Assembly: GCA_001780035.1 (NCBI GenBank)
Contig: MFEY01000008.1
Coordinates: 7,358-43,341, forward strand
Reading direction: 5' to 3'
DNA: 35,984 bases
Source: Candidatus Doudnabacteria bacterium RIFCSPHIGHO2_12_FULL_48_16
GTDB taxonomy: Bacteria; Patescibacteriota; Doudnabacteria; UBA920; O2-02-FULL-48-8
The position numbers and the translations under genes were made by a program. The first letter of the stretch is position 1, and every line of letters begins with the position of its first letter. Positions 1 through 7,273 of the stretch are shown here, one piece after another. The notes under the pieces are model-generated. The model did no database searches. It had not been told where the DNA came from and saw nothing but the letters and a program-made list of their open reading frames with translations.

Positions 1-1020
1 GGCGGATATGAAAATGTGCCGGCGCAACAAACCGTGACCTTGGCCAATGCCGCGACCGCTGCGCTTTATCGCTATACCCCTCATGTCTTCAACGGTAATT
101 ATAATTTTTGGAAATTTTATGCCCTGTGGTTTAAATATCCCAACGGCACGGTTATTCAAAGAGTCGGTGACAGCCAACAATATGTCATTGACAACGGAAC
201 CAAGCGGTCGTTTTCCAGTTTTGTTGCCGCTCAACGCCAGCTGAATTTGAACAACATCGTTGCGGTATCGCAAACGGAATTTGATTCTTACACGACGGAA
301 AAACCGCTGCCGCCAGTCAATGGCACCTTGATCAAAGGGGAGGCTTCGGAAACGATTTATCTGGTGGAAGATGCCAGCAAACATCCGATTTCATACCAGG
401 TGTTTATCCAGCGCAAATTTTCATTCACCAAGGTCATTAGTCTGCCGCAAGCCGAAGTTGATTCATATAACCTTGGAAATTATCTGGCGCCCATCGACGG
501 CACTTTGATCACCGGCAATGCGGACCAGACGGTTTATTTGGTTGATGCGGGCCAGAAACGCCCGATTTCGTATGTCATTTTCAAAGTCCGTAAACTCTCA
601 TTTGCCAAAGTCGTCAGATTGTCCGACGGCGAAATTGCCAATATTCCCGCCGGGCCGTATCTGACGCCGCCGGAGCAAACCGGCTTTAAAACCGCCAATG
701 ACGCTCAAGTCTGGTGGTATAAGGACAATCTTAAGCACTCGGTAACCGCATTTGTATTTAAGCAGCGGGCAGTGGCCAATTTCCCATTCTTGATTCTCTC
801 GGAAGCGGAGGTGGCCAACATCCCAACTGGCGCCGCGTTCCCGCCCAAAGACGGAACCGTATTTAAGGGTGATGTTTCGAGCGCAATTTATCTGATGCAG
901 GACGGCCTGAAAAAAATGCTCACCGCTGCGGCTTATCAACGGATGAGGTATCCCAAAGCGACAGTTTTGCCGCAGGCCGAAGTGGACAGCTATAATCCAG
1001 GGGACGACATTGTGAAATGA
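1..1020 (+). CDS. Repeat-containing surface or secreted protein, C-terminal part (5' end outside window)
   Basis: The frame is open from base 1, so the true start lies upstream; the GTG at 16 is only an internal codon. The visible part begins with a segment rich in aromatic residues (NGNYNFWK) followed by five tandem units of about 58 residues. Counted from the GTG, they cover residues 42-98, 99-157, 158-216, 217-275 and 276-334. Units share the pattern xDGTLIxG, then (I/V)YLV, then K(H/R)PIS, then a basic aromatic stretch, then (A/G)E(V/I)xSY. Units 4 and 5 are the most diverged. No membrane helix is visible here. The aromatic segment resembles one I associate with wall-active or extracellular proteins of this group, but the catalytic part, if any, is not in view. 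The stop overlaps the next start (ATGA). Function is inferred only as an extracellular or envelope repeat protein. Confidence 0.6.
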   Translation, partial: GGYENVPAQQTVTLANAATAALYRYTPHVFNGNYNFWKFYALWFKYPNGTVIQRVGDSQQYVIDNGTKRSFSSFVAAQRQLNLNNIVAVSQTEFDSYTTEKPLPPVNGTLIKGEASETIYLVEDASKHPISYQVFIQRKFSFTKVISLPQAEVDSYNLGNYLAPIDGTLITGNADQTVYLVDAGQKRPISYVIFKVRKLSFAKVVRLSDGEIANIPAGPYLTPPEQTGFKTANDAQVWWYKDNLKHSVTAFVFKQRAVANFPFLILSEAEVANIPTGAAFPPKDGTVFKGDVSSAIYLMQDGLKKMLTAAAYQRMRYPKATVLPQAEVDSYNPGDDIVK

Positions 1021-1934
1021 CCAATATCATTGAGGTTAAAAATTTAACCAAGCGCTACGAAAAAGTTACCGTGGTTGACGGTATTAATTTTGAGGTCAGA
1101 CGAGGGGAGATTTTCGGCATTTTGGGACCCAACGGCGCTGGCAAAACCACCACCCTGGAAATGATCGAAGGATTAAAATCCATAACTTCTGGGCAAGTGA
1201 TCCTGAATGGCCATGACGTCAGTAAGGAGACCCGCAAGGTTAAATTTTCCATTGGGGTGCAGCTGCAGTCCTCCTCCTTTTTTGACGGCTTAAATTTGAT
1301 TGAACTGCTGGAAACTTTTGGCGCGTTGTATAACCGAAAAATTGACGCCATGGAATTACTGCGCGAAGTCCAGCTGGAAGAAAAAGCCAAGGCTGAAGTC
1401 AAAGAGCTCTCCGGCGGACAAAAACAGCGGTTTTCAATCGCGGCTGCCCTAGTCAACGACCCGAAAGTTTTGTTTCTTGACGAGCCAACCACCGGTCTTG
1501 ATCCGCAAGCTCGCCGCAATTTATGGGATTTGATTTCCTCCATTAACAAGAAAGGCAAAACGATTGTTCTAACCACTCACTACATGGATGAAGCTGAAAT
1601 TTTATGTGACCGGATCGCGGTCATGGATCATGCCAAGATCATCAAATTGGATATAACTGAAAATTTATTGAAACTTTCCGGGCTTGATACCGCCGTTCAT
1701 TTCCGCGTCGACAAACCCTGTTCTATCGAACATCTGCAAGCCCTGGCCGATATCAAAGAAGCCTATGAGGAAGGTCATGGTTATCGCCTAACCACGGCCA
1801 ACGCGGAAGGGACGCTGCCCGCCCTGTTCAAGCACGCGAAGGATTGTGGATTCAAACTGATCGATTTGCAGTTGCATCAGCCGACCTTGGAAGATGTTTT
1901 TCTCAAGCTGACCGGTCATGCCCTCCGGGATTAA
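1017..1934 (+). CDS. ABC transporter ATP-binding protein (ABC-2/DrrA type)
   Basis: This is the nucleotide-binding subunit of an ABC-2 type exporter; it hydrolyses ATP at the cytoplasmic face of a membrane permease. Visible motifs are Walker A GPNGAGKTT (about residues 38-46), the signature LSGGQ (about 131), Walker B VLFLDEP (about 150), and the switch histidine in TTHYMDEAE (about 187). The roughly 90-residue C-terminal extension after the ATPase core is usual for the DrrA/CcmA group. At 305 residues it is full length. It overlaps the upstream repeat protein by 4 bases, so the two are probably translated together. The odd point is that no permease follows; the next gene encodes a CYTH protein after a strong hairpin. 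The permease must lie upstream of the window or elsewhere, so the substrate cannot be named. Confidence 0.92.
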   Translation: MTNIIEVKNLTKRYEKVTVVDGINFEVRRGEIFGILGPNGAGKTTTLEMIEGLKSITSGQVILNGHDVSKETRKVKFSIGVQLQSSSFFDGLNLIELLETFGALYNRKIDAMELLREVQLEEKAKAEVKELSGGQKQRFSIAAALVNDPKVLFLDEPTTGLDPQARRNLWDLISSINKKGKTIVLTTHYMDEAEILCDRIAVMDHAKIIKLDITENLLKLSGLDTAVHFRVDKPCSIEHLQALADIKEAYEEGHGYRLTTANAEGTLPALFKHAKDCGFKLIDLQLHQPTLEDVFLKLTGHALRD

Positions 1935-1963
1935 ACACCCCAGACGGGGTCTGGAGTGTTTAA
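1931..1963 (+). terminator. Strong hairpin ending the ABC transporter transcript
   Basis: A 15-bp stem with one G-U pair and a 3-base loop: TTAAACACCCCAGAC at 1931-1945 pairs with GTCTGGAGTGTTTAA at 1949-1963. The left arm includes the ABC gene stop codon. There is no long T tract after it, so it may end transcription weakly or protect the mRNA 3' end. Confidence 0.6.
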
Positions 1964-2000
1964 ATATCGCCCAGCAGGCATTTTTTAAGATGTAGACACG

Positions 2001-2546
2001 ATGAAAGAAATTGAGGTTAAAGCCAAAGTACGGAACAAAGCCGAACTCTTGGGCAAAATTAATGCTCTCGGAATTAAACTTGGTCCGGAAATAATTCAAA
2101 AAGACACGATTTTTGTCCCGCCAACACTCACGAGTCTGCCGGCGGAGATCGGTGTGCCTATTTTGCGCATCCGGGAACAGGGCAATAAGTTTATCTTAAC
2201 GCTCAAGGTTCGTCTAAGCAATGGTTTGGACAAACAGGAAAGCGAAACGGAAATTTCCGATCCAGTGGCGGCGCGCGAAATCATCCTTTCCACCGGCTTT
2301 AAAGCCATGGAATCATTTACAAAAAAGCGGCAGAAGGCCAAATACCAAAGTTGGGAAATTTGCGTCGATGAGGTGGAAGGGTTGGGGAGCTTTGTTGAAG
2401 TCGAGGAAATGTCAGAAGACGGCGATAGCGAGACCATCCAAGCCGAATTATTTAATTTTTTGAAAACCTTGGGCATCACGGAAGCCGATCGCGAGCACTA
2501 TGGTTACGATGTTTTGATTTGGCAGAAGGGCCAGGGGAAGTTATAA
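2001..2546 (+). CDS. CYTH domain protein (class IV adenylate cyclase / triphosphate tunnel family)
   Basis: A 181-residue protein of the CYTH superfamily, whose members bind triphosphates in a beta tunnel and act as class IV adenylate cyclases, thiamine triphosphatases or tripolyphosphatases. The hallmark ExExK motif is at the N-terminus (EIEVKAK, residues 3-9). It is followed by the expected alternating charged strands, including LRIREQGNKFILTLK (about 55-69), and EVEGLGSFVEVEE (about 125-137), typical of the CyaB subgroup. Length fits a single-domain CyaB-like protein. No SD is obvious before the ATG. It converges with the M23 peptidase gene: the palindrome TTATAA at 2541-2546 supplies both stop codons. 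The exact substrate cannot be told from sequence. Confidence 0.85.
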   Translation: MKEIEVKAKVRNKAELLGKINALGIKLGPEIIQKDTIFVPPTLTSLPAEIGVPILRIREQGNKFILTLKVRLSNGLDKQESETEISDPVAAREIILSTGFKAMESFTKKRQKAKYQSWEICVDEVEGLGSFVEVEEMSEDGDSETIQAELFNFLKTLGITEADREHYGYDVLIWQKGQGKL

Positions 2547-3176
2547 TTTTTCCCAATCCATCCAAGCGGTCAGTTCTGATTCTTTTTGCACGTATCCGCG
2601 GGTGTCGATTTTCATGCCCTTGTGAATTCCCAAATGCAAATGTTTGCGTTCACCGCCGGTTTCTTGGGGCGGTTGGCCGAGGACCCCAATTCGTTCGCCA
2701 GCGGTCAGCGGGTTGCCTTTGTTTTTGGCAACACTGTTTAAGTTTAGGTGGCCATAAACAACCGTGATGGGCTGGTGGTTAATTGAGCAGGATTGGATCA
2801 GGTAGCCGCCGTAGCCAGCAGCGGTTTTTTTGTCGACAATGCTCCCGTCGCAAATGGCGTATACGCTTACGTCGACGTCAGCTTCTTCGGCAAAGGTTTC
2901 AAAATCGGTACCCGTATGGAAACCGGTAAATCGTTCCGGCGCAACCGGGGAATTTTTGGGCGTCACATAAGTCCCAAAGGATTTTTTGGTAACCCGCTGC
3001 CCGGCCCGGTCGATGGGGTCAACGAGCACTTTCTGCGGCAGAACTTCTTCTTGATACATTGCCGTTGCAACGGTCATTTCGGCCTTGCGGCTGTCCTTTT
3101 GATGCAATGATGAGGCCAACAGCGCCAACAAGGCGACGAGGCCGATTCCAATAGTTTTATTGAGGTCAAAATGCAT
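2541..3176 (-). CDS. M23 family metallopeptidase (LytM-like peptidoglycan endopeptidase)
   Basis: A 211-residue envelope peptidase. An N-terminal hydrophobic segment (about residues 8-24, GIGLVALLALLASSL) is a signal anchor or signal peptide. The M23 zinc site is recognisable: HTGTDFE (HxxxD, about 87-93) supplies the first two ligands and HLHLGIH (HxH) near residue 180 the third. YGHLNLNSV and GERIGVLGQ are typical M23 core strands. M23 enzymes cut peptide cross-links in peptidoglycan; a periplasmic or cell-surface position is expected. The gene is convergent with the CYTH gene and divergent from the polysaccharide cluster at 3344. No coiled-coil region is present, so it is probably an active hydrolase rather than an EnvC-like activator. 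Confidence 0.88.
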   Translation of the reverse strand: MHFDLNKTIGIGLVALLALLASSLHQKDSRKAEMTVATAMYQEEVLPQKVLVDPIDRAGQRVTKKSFGTYVTPKNSPVAPERFTGFHTGTDFETFAEEADVDVSVYAICDGSIVDKKTAAGYGGYLIQSCSINHQPITVVYGHLNLNSVAKNKGNPLTAGERIGVLGQPPQETGGERKHLHLGIHKGMKIDTRGYVQKESELTAWMDWEKL

Positions 3177-3206
3177 AAATGGAAGTTAGTGTCGATAATA
3201 TAAACG

Positions 3207-3249
3207 AAGCCCAAGCAGTTTTGTGACTTGCTGGGATGGGCTTTTTTTT
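3207..3249 (+). terminator. Hairpin with T tract between the M23 gene and the flippase gene
   Basis: AAGCCCAAGCAG (from 3207) can pair with TTGCTGGGATGGGCTT, with a small internal bulge, followed by a run of eight T. In plus orientation this is a good intrinsic terminator, yet the only upstream plus-strand gene is CYTH, 660 bases away. It may block antisense reading through the M23 gene into the glycan cluster. Confidence 0.5.
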
Positions 3250-3284
3250 ATCCTCGAAATTCATTATAATAAAGCGAGTAAGAA

Positions 3285-3322
3285 CCTCACCCCCGGCCCC
3301 TCTCCTGGGCAGGAGAGGGGAG
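3285..3322 (+). repeat. CT-rich palindromic intergenic repeat, copy 1
   Basis: CCTCACCCCCGGCCCC followed by the palindrome TCTCCTGGGCAGGAGA and GGGG. It is related to copies at 4781 and, inverted, at 25402. Copies 1 and 2 flank the flippase gene in the same orientation. This is a dispersed REP-like element, not a coding feature. Confidence 0.7.
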
Positions 3323-3343
3323 TTCTAATTTGTAGAGAACCGA

Positions 3344-4777
3344 ATGTTACAGATCGGACGCAACATATTTAGCCTCTTAGTTTCCAGGATATTGACCGCC
3401 ATTATCCTGTTTTTGGTATATACGCGCCTGATTCAATATCTGGGGCCGGAACAAGCCGGCCAATATGGATTGCTGGCCGCGTTCTTGACTGTCTTCGGTT
3501 TTTTTGTCGATTTGGGCATGCAACAGCTGGTGATCAAAAAAATCAGCGAGAATCGGGCAGAAGCCGGGAAGTATCTGGGTAATTATTTTGTCATCCAGTT
3601 TTTGCTTGGTATTGGCTTTATGCTGATCCTTGATACCATCGTGTTCACCGGATCTTATCCGCCACTGGTCAAGCAATCGTTATACATTACGGGAATTGGA
3701 CTGGTGCTGTCGTCAATGACCATGCCGCTGATGGCCGTGATCAACGGGTTTCAGAGGCTCTCGATCATTGCCCGGGTGAATTTTATCAATTCCCTGATTA
3801 ACGCCTGTATGATGCTGTTGGCGATTATCTATCATAAGAATATTTTGTTTTTAGCGTTTATCCCCGGCGCTGTCGCCTTATTTGACGTTATCGCTTACGG
3901 CATTATCGTCCACCGGCGGATCACACCGTTTAAATTCCAGTTTGACTGGCCATTTTGGAAGCAGTTGTTTGCCTGGAACCTGCCGTTTATGTTGCTGACG
4001 ATTTTCAGCATTTATAACCGGATCGACGCCCTGATTTTGCCCCACCTTCGAAGCTACGTCGAAAACGGCTATTATACGGCAGTATATAAATTCTGGGATA
4101 CACTGGCGTTTTTGCCGGCGGTGGTCGCCGCGGCTCTTTATCCTTATTTTGCCGATAAACTGTCCCGGGGCGAAACCGAAGAGGCTCGGAACGTCTTGAC
4201 CATCTATACGCGCTACATGATCGCGCTGGCCATTCCATTGTCGGTTGGGGCTTATTTTTTGGCTGAAAAAATTACGGTTACTTTTTTTGGCGCCGCATTT
4301 GCGCCGGCCGCGCCCGCGCTCTGGCTCCTGGTCGCGGCGGTTTCAATATTATTTATCTATGTTCCGGTCAACAGTCTAATTATTTCCCAGCGAACCAAAA
4401 CCGCAACCATAATCACCGGGGGCACCCTGGTATTCAATTTGGCTCTAAACTTACTATTGATTCCCAAATTTGGCTTTATCGTGGCGGCGATTGTAACCTT
4501 GGCTTCCGAGCTGATTCAACTGGTCGGATACACGATCGTGGTCCAGCGGAAAATTTTGGCTTTCCCGTATCTGGTTAATTTTGTTAAACCGATAATCGCT
4601 GGCGCCGTCATGGGCGTTGCGCTGATCATTCTTAGTTTTTTAAACGTCTGGGTTTCGATCCTGGCCGGCGCCGTGATTTACGGGGCCAGCCTGTTACTGC
4701 TCGGATTTTTCCATTGGCACGACTGGGAATTGCTTAAGGCATCGATTAATTTTCGCAAACGACTTAATACAGATTAA
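3344..4777 (+). CDS. Lipid-linked oligosaccharide flippase (Wzx/MOP family)
   Basis: A 477-residue polytopic membrane protein with about 12-14 hydrophobic helices along its whole length, as in the MOP/PST flippases that move undecaprenyl-diphosphate-linked repeat units across the membrane. The N-terminus shows the typical Wzx start: a short amphipathic stretch, then TRLIQYLGPEQAGQYGLL, close to the family signature (LGPxxfGxy). RIDALILPHL in the middle and LLIPKFGFIVAAIVTL near the end are further typical segments. It opens a cluster with GT4, polymerase and GT2 genes, which supports a role in surface polysaccharide export. The start ATG has only a weak SD. The gene is bracketed by two copies of a CT-rich palindromic repeat (3285 and 4781), which may have helped it move or recombine. 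Confidence 0.87.
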   Translation: MLQIGRNIFSLLVSRILTAIILFLVYTRLIQYLGPEQAGQYGLLAAFLTVFGFFVDLGMQQLVIKKISENRAEAGKYLGNYFVIQFLLGIGFMLILDTIVFTGSYPPLVKQSLYITGIGLVLSSMTMPLMAVINGFQRLSIIARVNFINSLINACMMLLAIIYHKNILFLAFIPGAVALFDVIAYGIIVHRRITPFKFQFDWPFWKQLFAWNLPFMLLTIFSIYNRIDALILPHLRSYVENGYYTAVYKFWDTLAFLPAVVAAALYPYFADKLSRGETEEARNVLTIYTRYMIALAIPLSVGAYFLAEKITVTFFGAAFAPAAPALWLLVAAVSILFIYVPVNSLIISQRTKTATIITGGTLVFNLALNLLLIPKFGFIVAAIVTLASELIQLVGYTIVVQRKILAFPYLVNFVKPIIAGAVMGVALIILSFLNVWVSILAGAVIYGASLLLLGFFHWHDWELLKASINFRKRLNTD

Positions 4778-4780
4778 CAA

Positions 4781-4819
4781 CCCCACCCCCGACCCCCTCC
4801 CCTCGTCAGGGGAGGGGAG
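4781..4819 (+). repeat. CT-rich palindromic intergenic repeat, copy 2
   Basis: CCCCACCCCCGACCCC followed by the palindrome CTCCCCTCGTCAGGGGAG, 3 bases after the flippase stop and just before the GT4 gene. It has the same architecture and orientation as the copy at 3285. Confidence 0.7.
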
Positions 4820-4840
4820 ATCTAAATAGAAAATAACCAT

Positions 4841-5956
4841 ATGAAAATTGGATTAGAAGCGGAACGGGCCAACCTGCCCAACCCCACCGGAGTCGAACGA
4901 TACGCGGCAGAGTTGATCAAAAACTTGGCCCGGCTGGATTCAAAAAACGAATATATTTTGTATTTCCGGACTAAGCCGCAGCCGTGGTTTTATGAACTGC
5001 CCAAGAATTTCCATATCCGGTTGATTCCGTTCCCGAAATTCTGGACTCAGATCCGGTTAAGTTGGGAAATGATTACCCACCCGGTCGATGTGCTGGTGAT
5101 TTTGGCTTCGGTGTTGCCGATTATCCACCCTCGAAATTCAATTTTTACCACCCATGACGTGGCTTTCGAGATGTTCCCACAGGCGTTTACGCGCTTTATG
5201 CGGAATTATCTGATCTGGTCAACCCGGTTTGCGGCCAAGCATGCGCGCAAAATTTTGGCCGCCTCGCAGGCGACTAAGGACGACCTGGTTCGGTTATATA
5301 AAATTAACCCGGACAAGATCACGGTGACGCTGCTCGGCTTCAGTTCGGAGGAATTTTACCCGCGCCAATACGAACAAGTGCAGGCGGTGTTGGATAAATA
5401 CGGCTTGGTTTACCAAAAATACGTATTATTCGTCGGCACGATCCAGCCGCGTAAAAATGTCGAGCGCCTGGCCGAAGCGTTTCATAAACTGCGCAAGCAA
5501 TACCATGTGGAAGAAAAATTAGCGATCTTTGGCGGCCGGGGCTGGCTGTGGGAACCGATTGTGAAAAAGATCAAGATGGTGGGCCTCGACGGGTCAGCCA
5601 AATATTACGATTACGTGGCCAAAGAAGATCTGCCGTTTCTGTATGCCGGGGCCAAACTGTTGACTCTGCCCGCTCTATACGAAGGTTTTGGCCTGCCGCC
5701 GCTGGAGGCAATGGCCAGCGGGGTGCCGGTGGTCGTGTCGAATATTTCGTCTTTGCCCGAGGTCGTGGGCGAGGCCGGCGTTCTGGTTGATCCCAATTCC
5801 GTGGACTCGATTGCCGAAGGGTTGCTGAAAGTTTTGACGGATAACAATTTGCGGCAAGAGATGATCAGTAAAGGGTTGGAGCAGGCCAAAAAGTTTTCCT
5901 GGGAAAATACAGCCAAAAAGACTTTGGAAGTGATTGAGTCAATAAATGTAGATTGA
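4841..5956 (+). CDS. Glycosyltransferase family 4 (GT-B fold)
   Basis: A 371-residue GT4-type retaining glycosyltransferase that moves a sugar from a nucleotide-sugar donor to a lipid-linked acceptor at the inner face of the membrane. The N-terminal domain begins MKIGLEAERANLPNPTGVER, the usual acceptor-binding start. The hinge region VLFVGTIQPRKNVERL (about residues 198-213) and the C-terminal donor site YEGFGLPPLEAMASGVPVV (about 280-298, with the EX7E-like glutamates) are clear. It follows the flippase after a palindromic repeat and precedes a polymerase gene. Sequence does not reveal which sugar is transferred. Confidence 0.9.
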   Translation: MKIGLEAERANLPNPTGVERYAAELIKNLARLDSKNEYILYFRTKPQPWFYELPKNFHIRLIPFPKFWTQIRLSWEMITHPVDVLVILASVLPIIHPRNSIFTTHDVAFEMFPQAFTRFMRNYLIWSTRFAAKHARKILAASQATKDDLVRLYKINPDKITVTLLGFSSEEFYPRQYEQVQAVLDKYGLVYQKYVLFVGTIQPRKNVERLAEAFHKLRKQYHVEEKLAIFGGRGWLWEPIVKKIKMVGLDGSAKYYDYVAKEDLPFLYAGAKLLTLPALYEGFGLPPLEAMASGVPVVVSNISSLPEVVGEAGVLVDPNSVDSIAEGLLKVLTDNNLRQEMISKGLEQAKKFSWENTAKKTLEVIESINVD

Positions 5957-5963
5957 TTGTGCA

Positions 5964-6014
5964 ATGCTGAACTTGATTCAGCATCTCAGACGAGATCCTG
6001 ACTTTCGTCAGGAT
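5964..6014 (+). repeat. Pair of short palindromes before the polymerase gene
   Basis: Two adjacent hairpins: ATGCTGAA/TTCAGCAT with a 5-base loop (5964-5984) and ATCCTGAC/GTCAGGAT with loop TTTC (5995-6014). The arrangement resembles the dispersed palindromic repeats seen elsewhere in this window. It ends at the TTG that could serve as an alternative start of the next gene. Confidence 0.6.
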
Positions 6015-6025
6015 TGCGAAAGGCT

Positions 6026-7273
6026 ATGCAAATATTTTTAATTACAATTTTTACGCTTTTATCGGCAATTAGTTTTTTGCTGTTTTTATATAAATATAAA
6101 TTTTTTCCGTTGTGGCTGATGCTGTCGGTGTGGTTTGTGGCCATCGCGATTTCTCAACTGGATCTGTCGAGCCTGGAATGGGTCTGGCCGGTAAAATATT
6201 GGGCGCTGATTGGCGTCTCTTTGGTTAGCTTTGCTTTGGGATCGTGGCTGGGAGAAAGAAGGCGGCCGGTCAAGCGAGAAAATACAAAAATAAAAAATTT
6301 GCGTTGGGTAATTTATATTTTGTTTCTCGTCTCTTGTTTATGTTTGTATCTTTTTTATAAAAAAGCTGGCAATTTTCCGCTCTTGGCACCTGACCCGGAT
6401 GAGTTTCGTTTTGTCGCGGATGACCAAGTGCCCGGGCTGGTCAATTACGCGGCCCAGTTGGCGCGAATTTTTATCCCGTTGAGTTTCTTTTTGATGTTTG
6501 CGGAAACCTTCAATTGGAAAAAACATTGGGACTTAGTGGTGCTTTGTTTGCTCGGCACCGCAGGCATTATCCTATTCGCGTCCCGCACCCAAATATTTTT
6601 CATCGATCTTTGGGTCATGGCCTTGTATTTGTTGATGCGCCGCCCCAATCTTAAACAGGCGTTGAAATTTTATCCTTTCTTTTTAATTGTTTCAATTGTG
6701 GTCCTCTCTCTGGTGCCAATTATCCGCCAGACTAGGAGCTACGGATCCGATTATCTGGGAACCATTACCGGGATCGACACTTCTCATTACAATAAGCTGC
6801 AGAAAGCCTTGGTCCCGATCTATGTCGGGGTGTCATTTAACCAGCAGGCGCTGCTGCATGCCGAGCAGTATTATCAGACCCACGAGCTCCAGTATGGCAA
6901 AGTTTCGCTCGATCCCTTTACCAATATTTTCGGCAAGCTTATCAGGCCGTTAAATAACCTGAAATCGAATTACGATTTGGGCGCCATTTTCTATCCCTGG
7001 TGGAATACCGGAACATATTTGTTCCCGTTTGTGCAGGATTTCGGCACCGCCGCGTTTTACTTTGTGCCATTTGTTTTCGGCCTCATTTTGACCCTGCTTT
7101 GGCGCCACTGGCAGGTGAATCCGAATTTTTTGACCATCAATCTTTACGCTTACGCGATTTTTTTCATCGTCATGGGAGTATACGTGTCGTTTACCGTTCG
7201 CGCTGAGATGTATTTGGATCTGATGCTGTTGGTTGCCAGCTATTTATTTGTGACAAAAAAACATGAGAGTTAG
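6026..7273 (+). CDS. Oligosaccharide repeat-unit polymerase (Wzy-like)
   Basis: A membrane protein of about 415 residues with roughly 10-12 hydrophobic helices and a large loop (about residues 255-330, containing SHYNKLQKALVPIYVG and conserved-looking aromatic and basic residues) before the last helices. This layout, with an Arg-rich periplasmic segment (IIRQTRSYGSDY), matches Wzy/O-antigen polymerases, which join lipid-linked repeat units at the outer face of the membrane. I take the ATG at 6026, which opens directly into a hydrophobic helix; a TTG at 6014 would add four residues but lies inside a palindromic repeat. The end overlaps the next glycosyltransferase by 11 bases. The identity rests on topology and neighbours, because Wzy sequences diverge strongly. 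Confidence 0.75.
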   Translation: MQIFLITIFTLLSAISFLLFLYKYKFFPLWLMLSVWFVAIAISQLDLSSLEWVWPVKYWALIGVSLVSFALGSWLGERRRPVKRENTKIKNLRWVIYILFLVSCLCLYLFYKKAGNFPLLAPDPDEFRFVADDQVPGLVNYAAQLARIFIPLSFFLMFAETFNWKKHWDLVVLCLLGTAGIILFASRTQIFFIDLWVMALYLLMRRPNLKQALKFYPFFLIVSIVVLSLVPIIRQTRSYGSDYLGTITGIDTSHYNKLQKALVPIYVGVSFNQQALLHAEQYYQTHELQYGKVSLDPFTNIFGKLIRPLNNLKSNYDLGAIFYPWWNTGTYLFPFVQDFGTAAFYFVPFVFGLILTLLWRHWQVNPNFLTINLYAYAIFFIVMGVYVSFTVRAEMYLDLMLLVASYLFVTKKHES

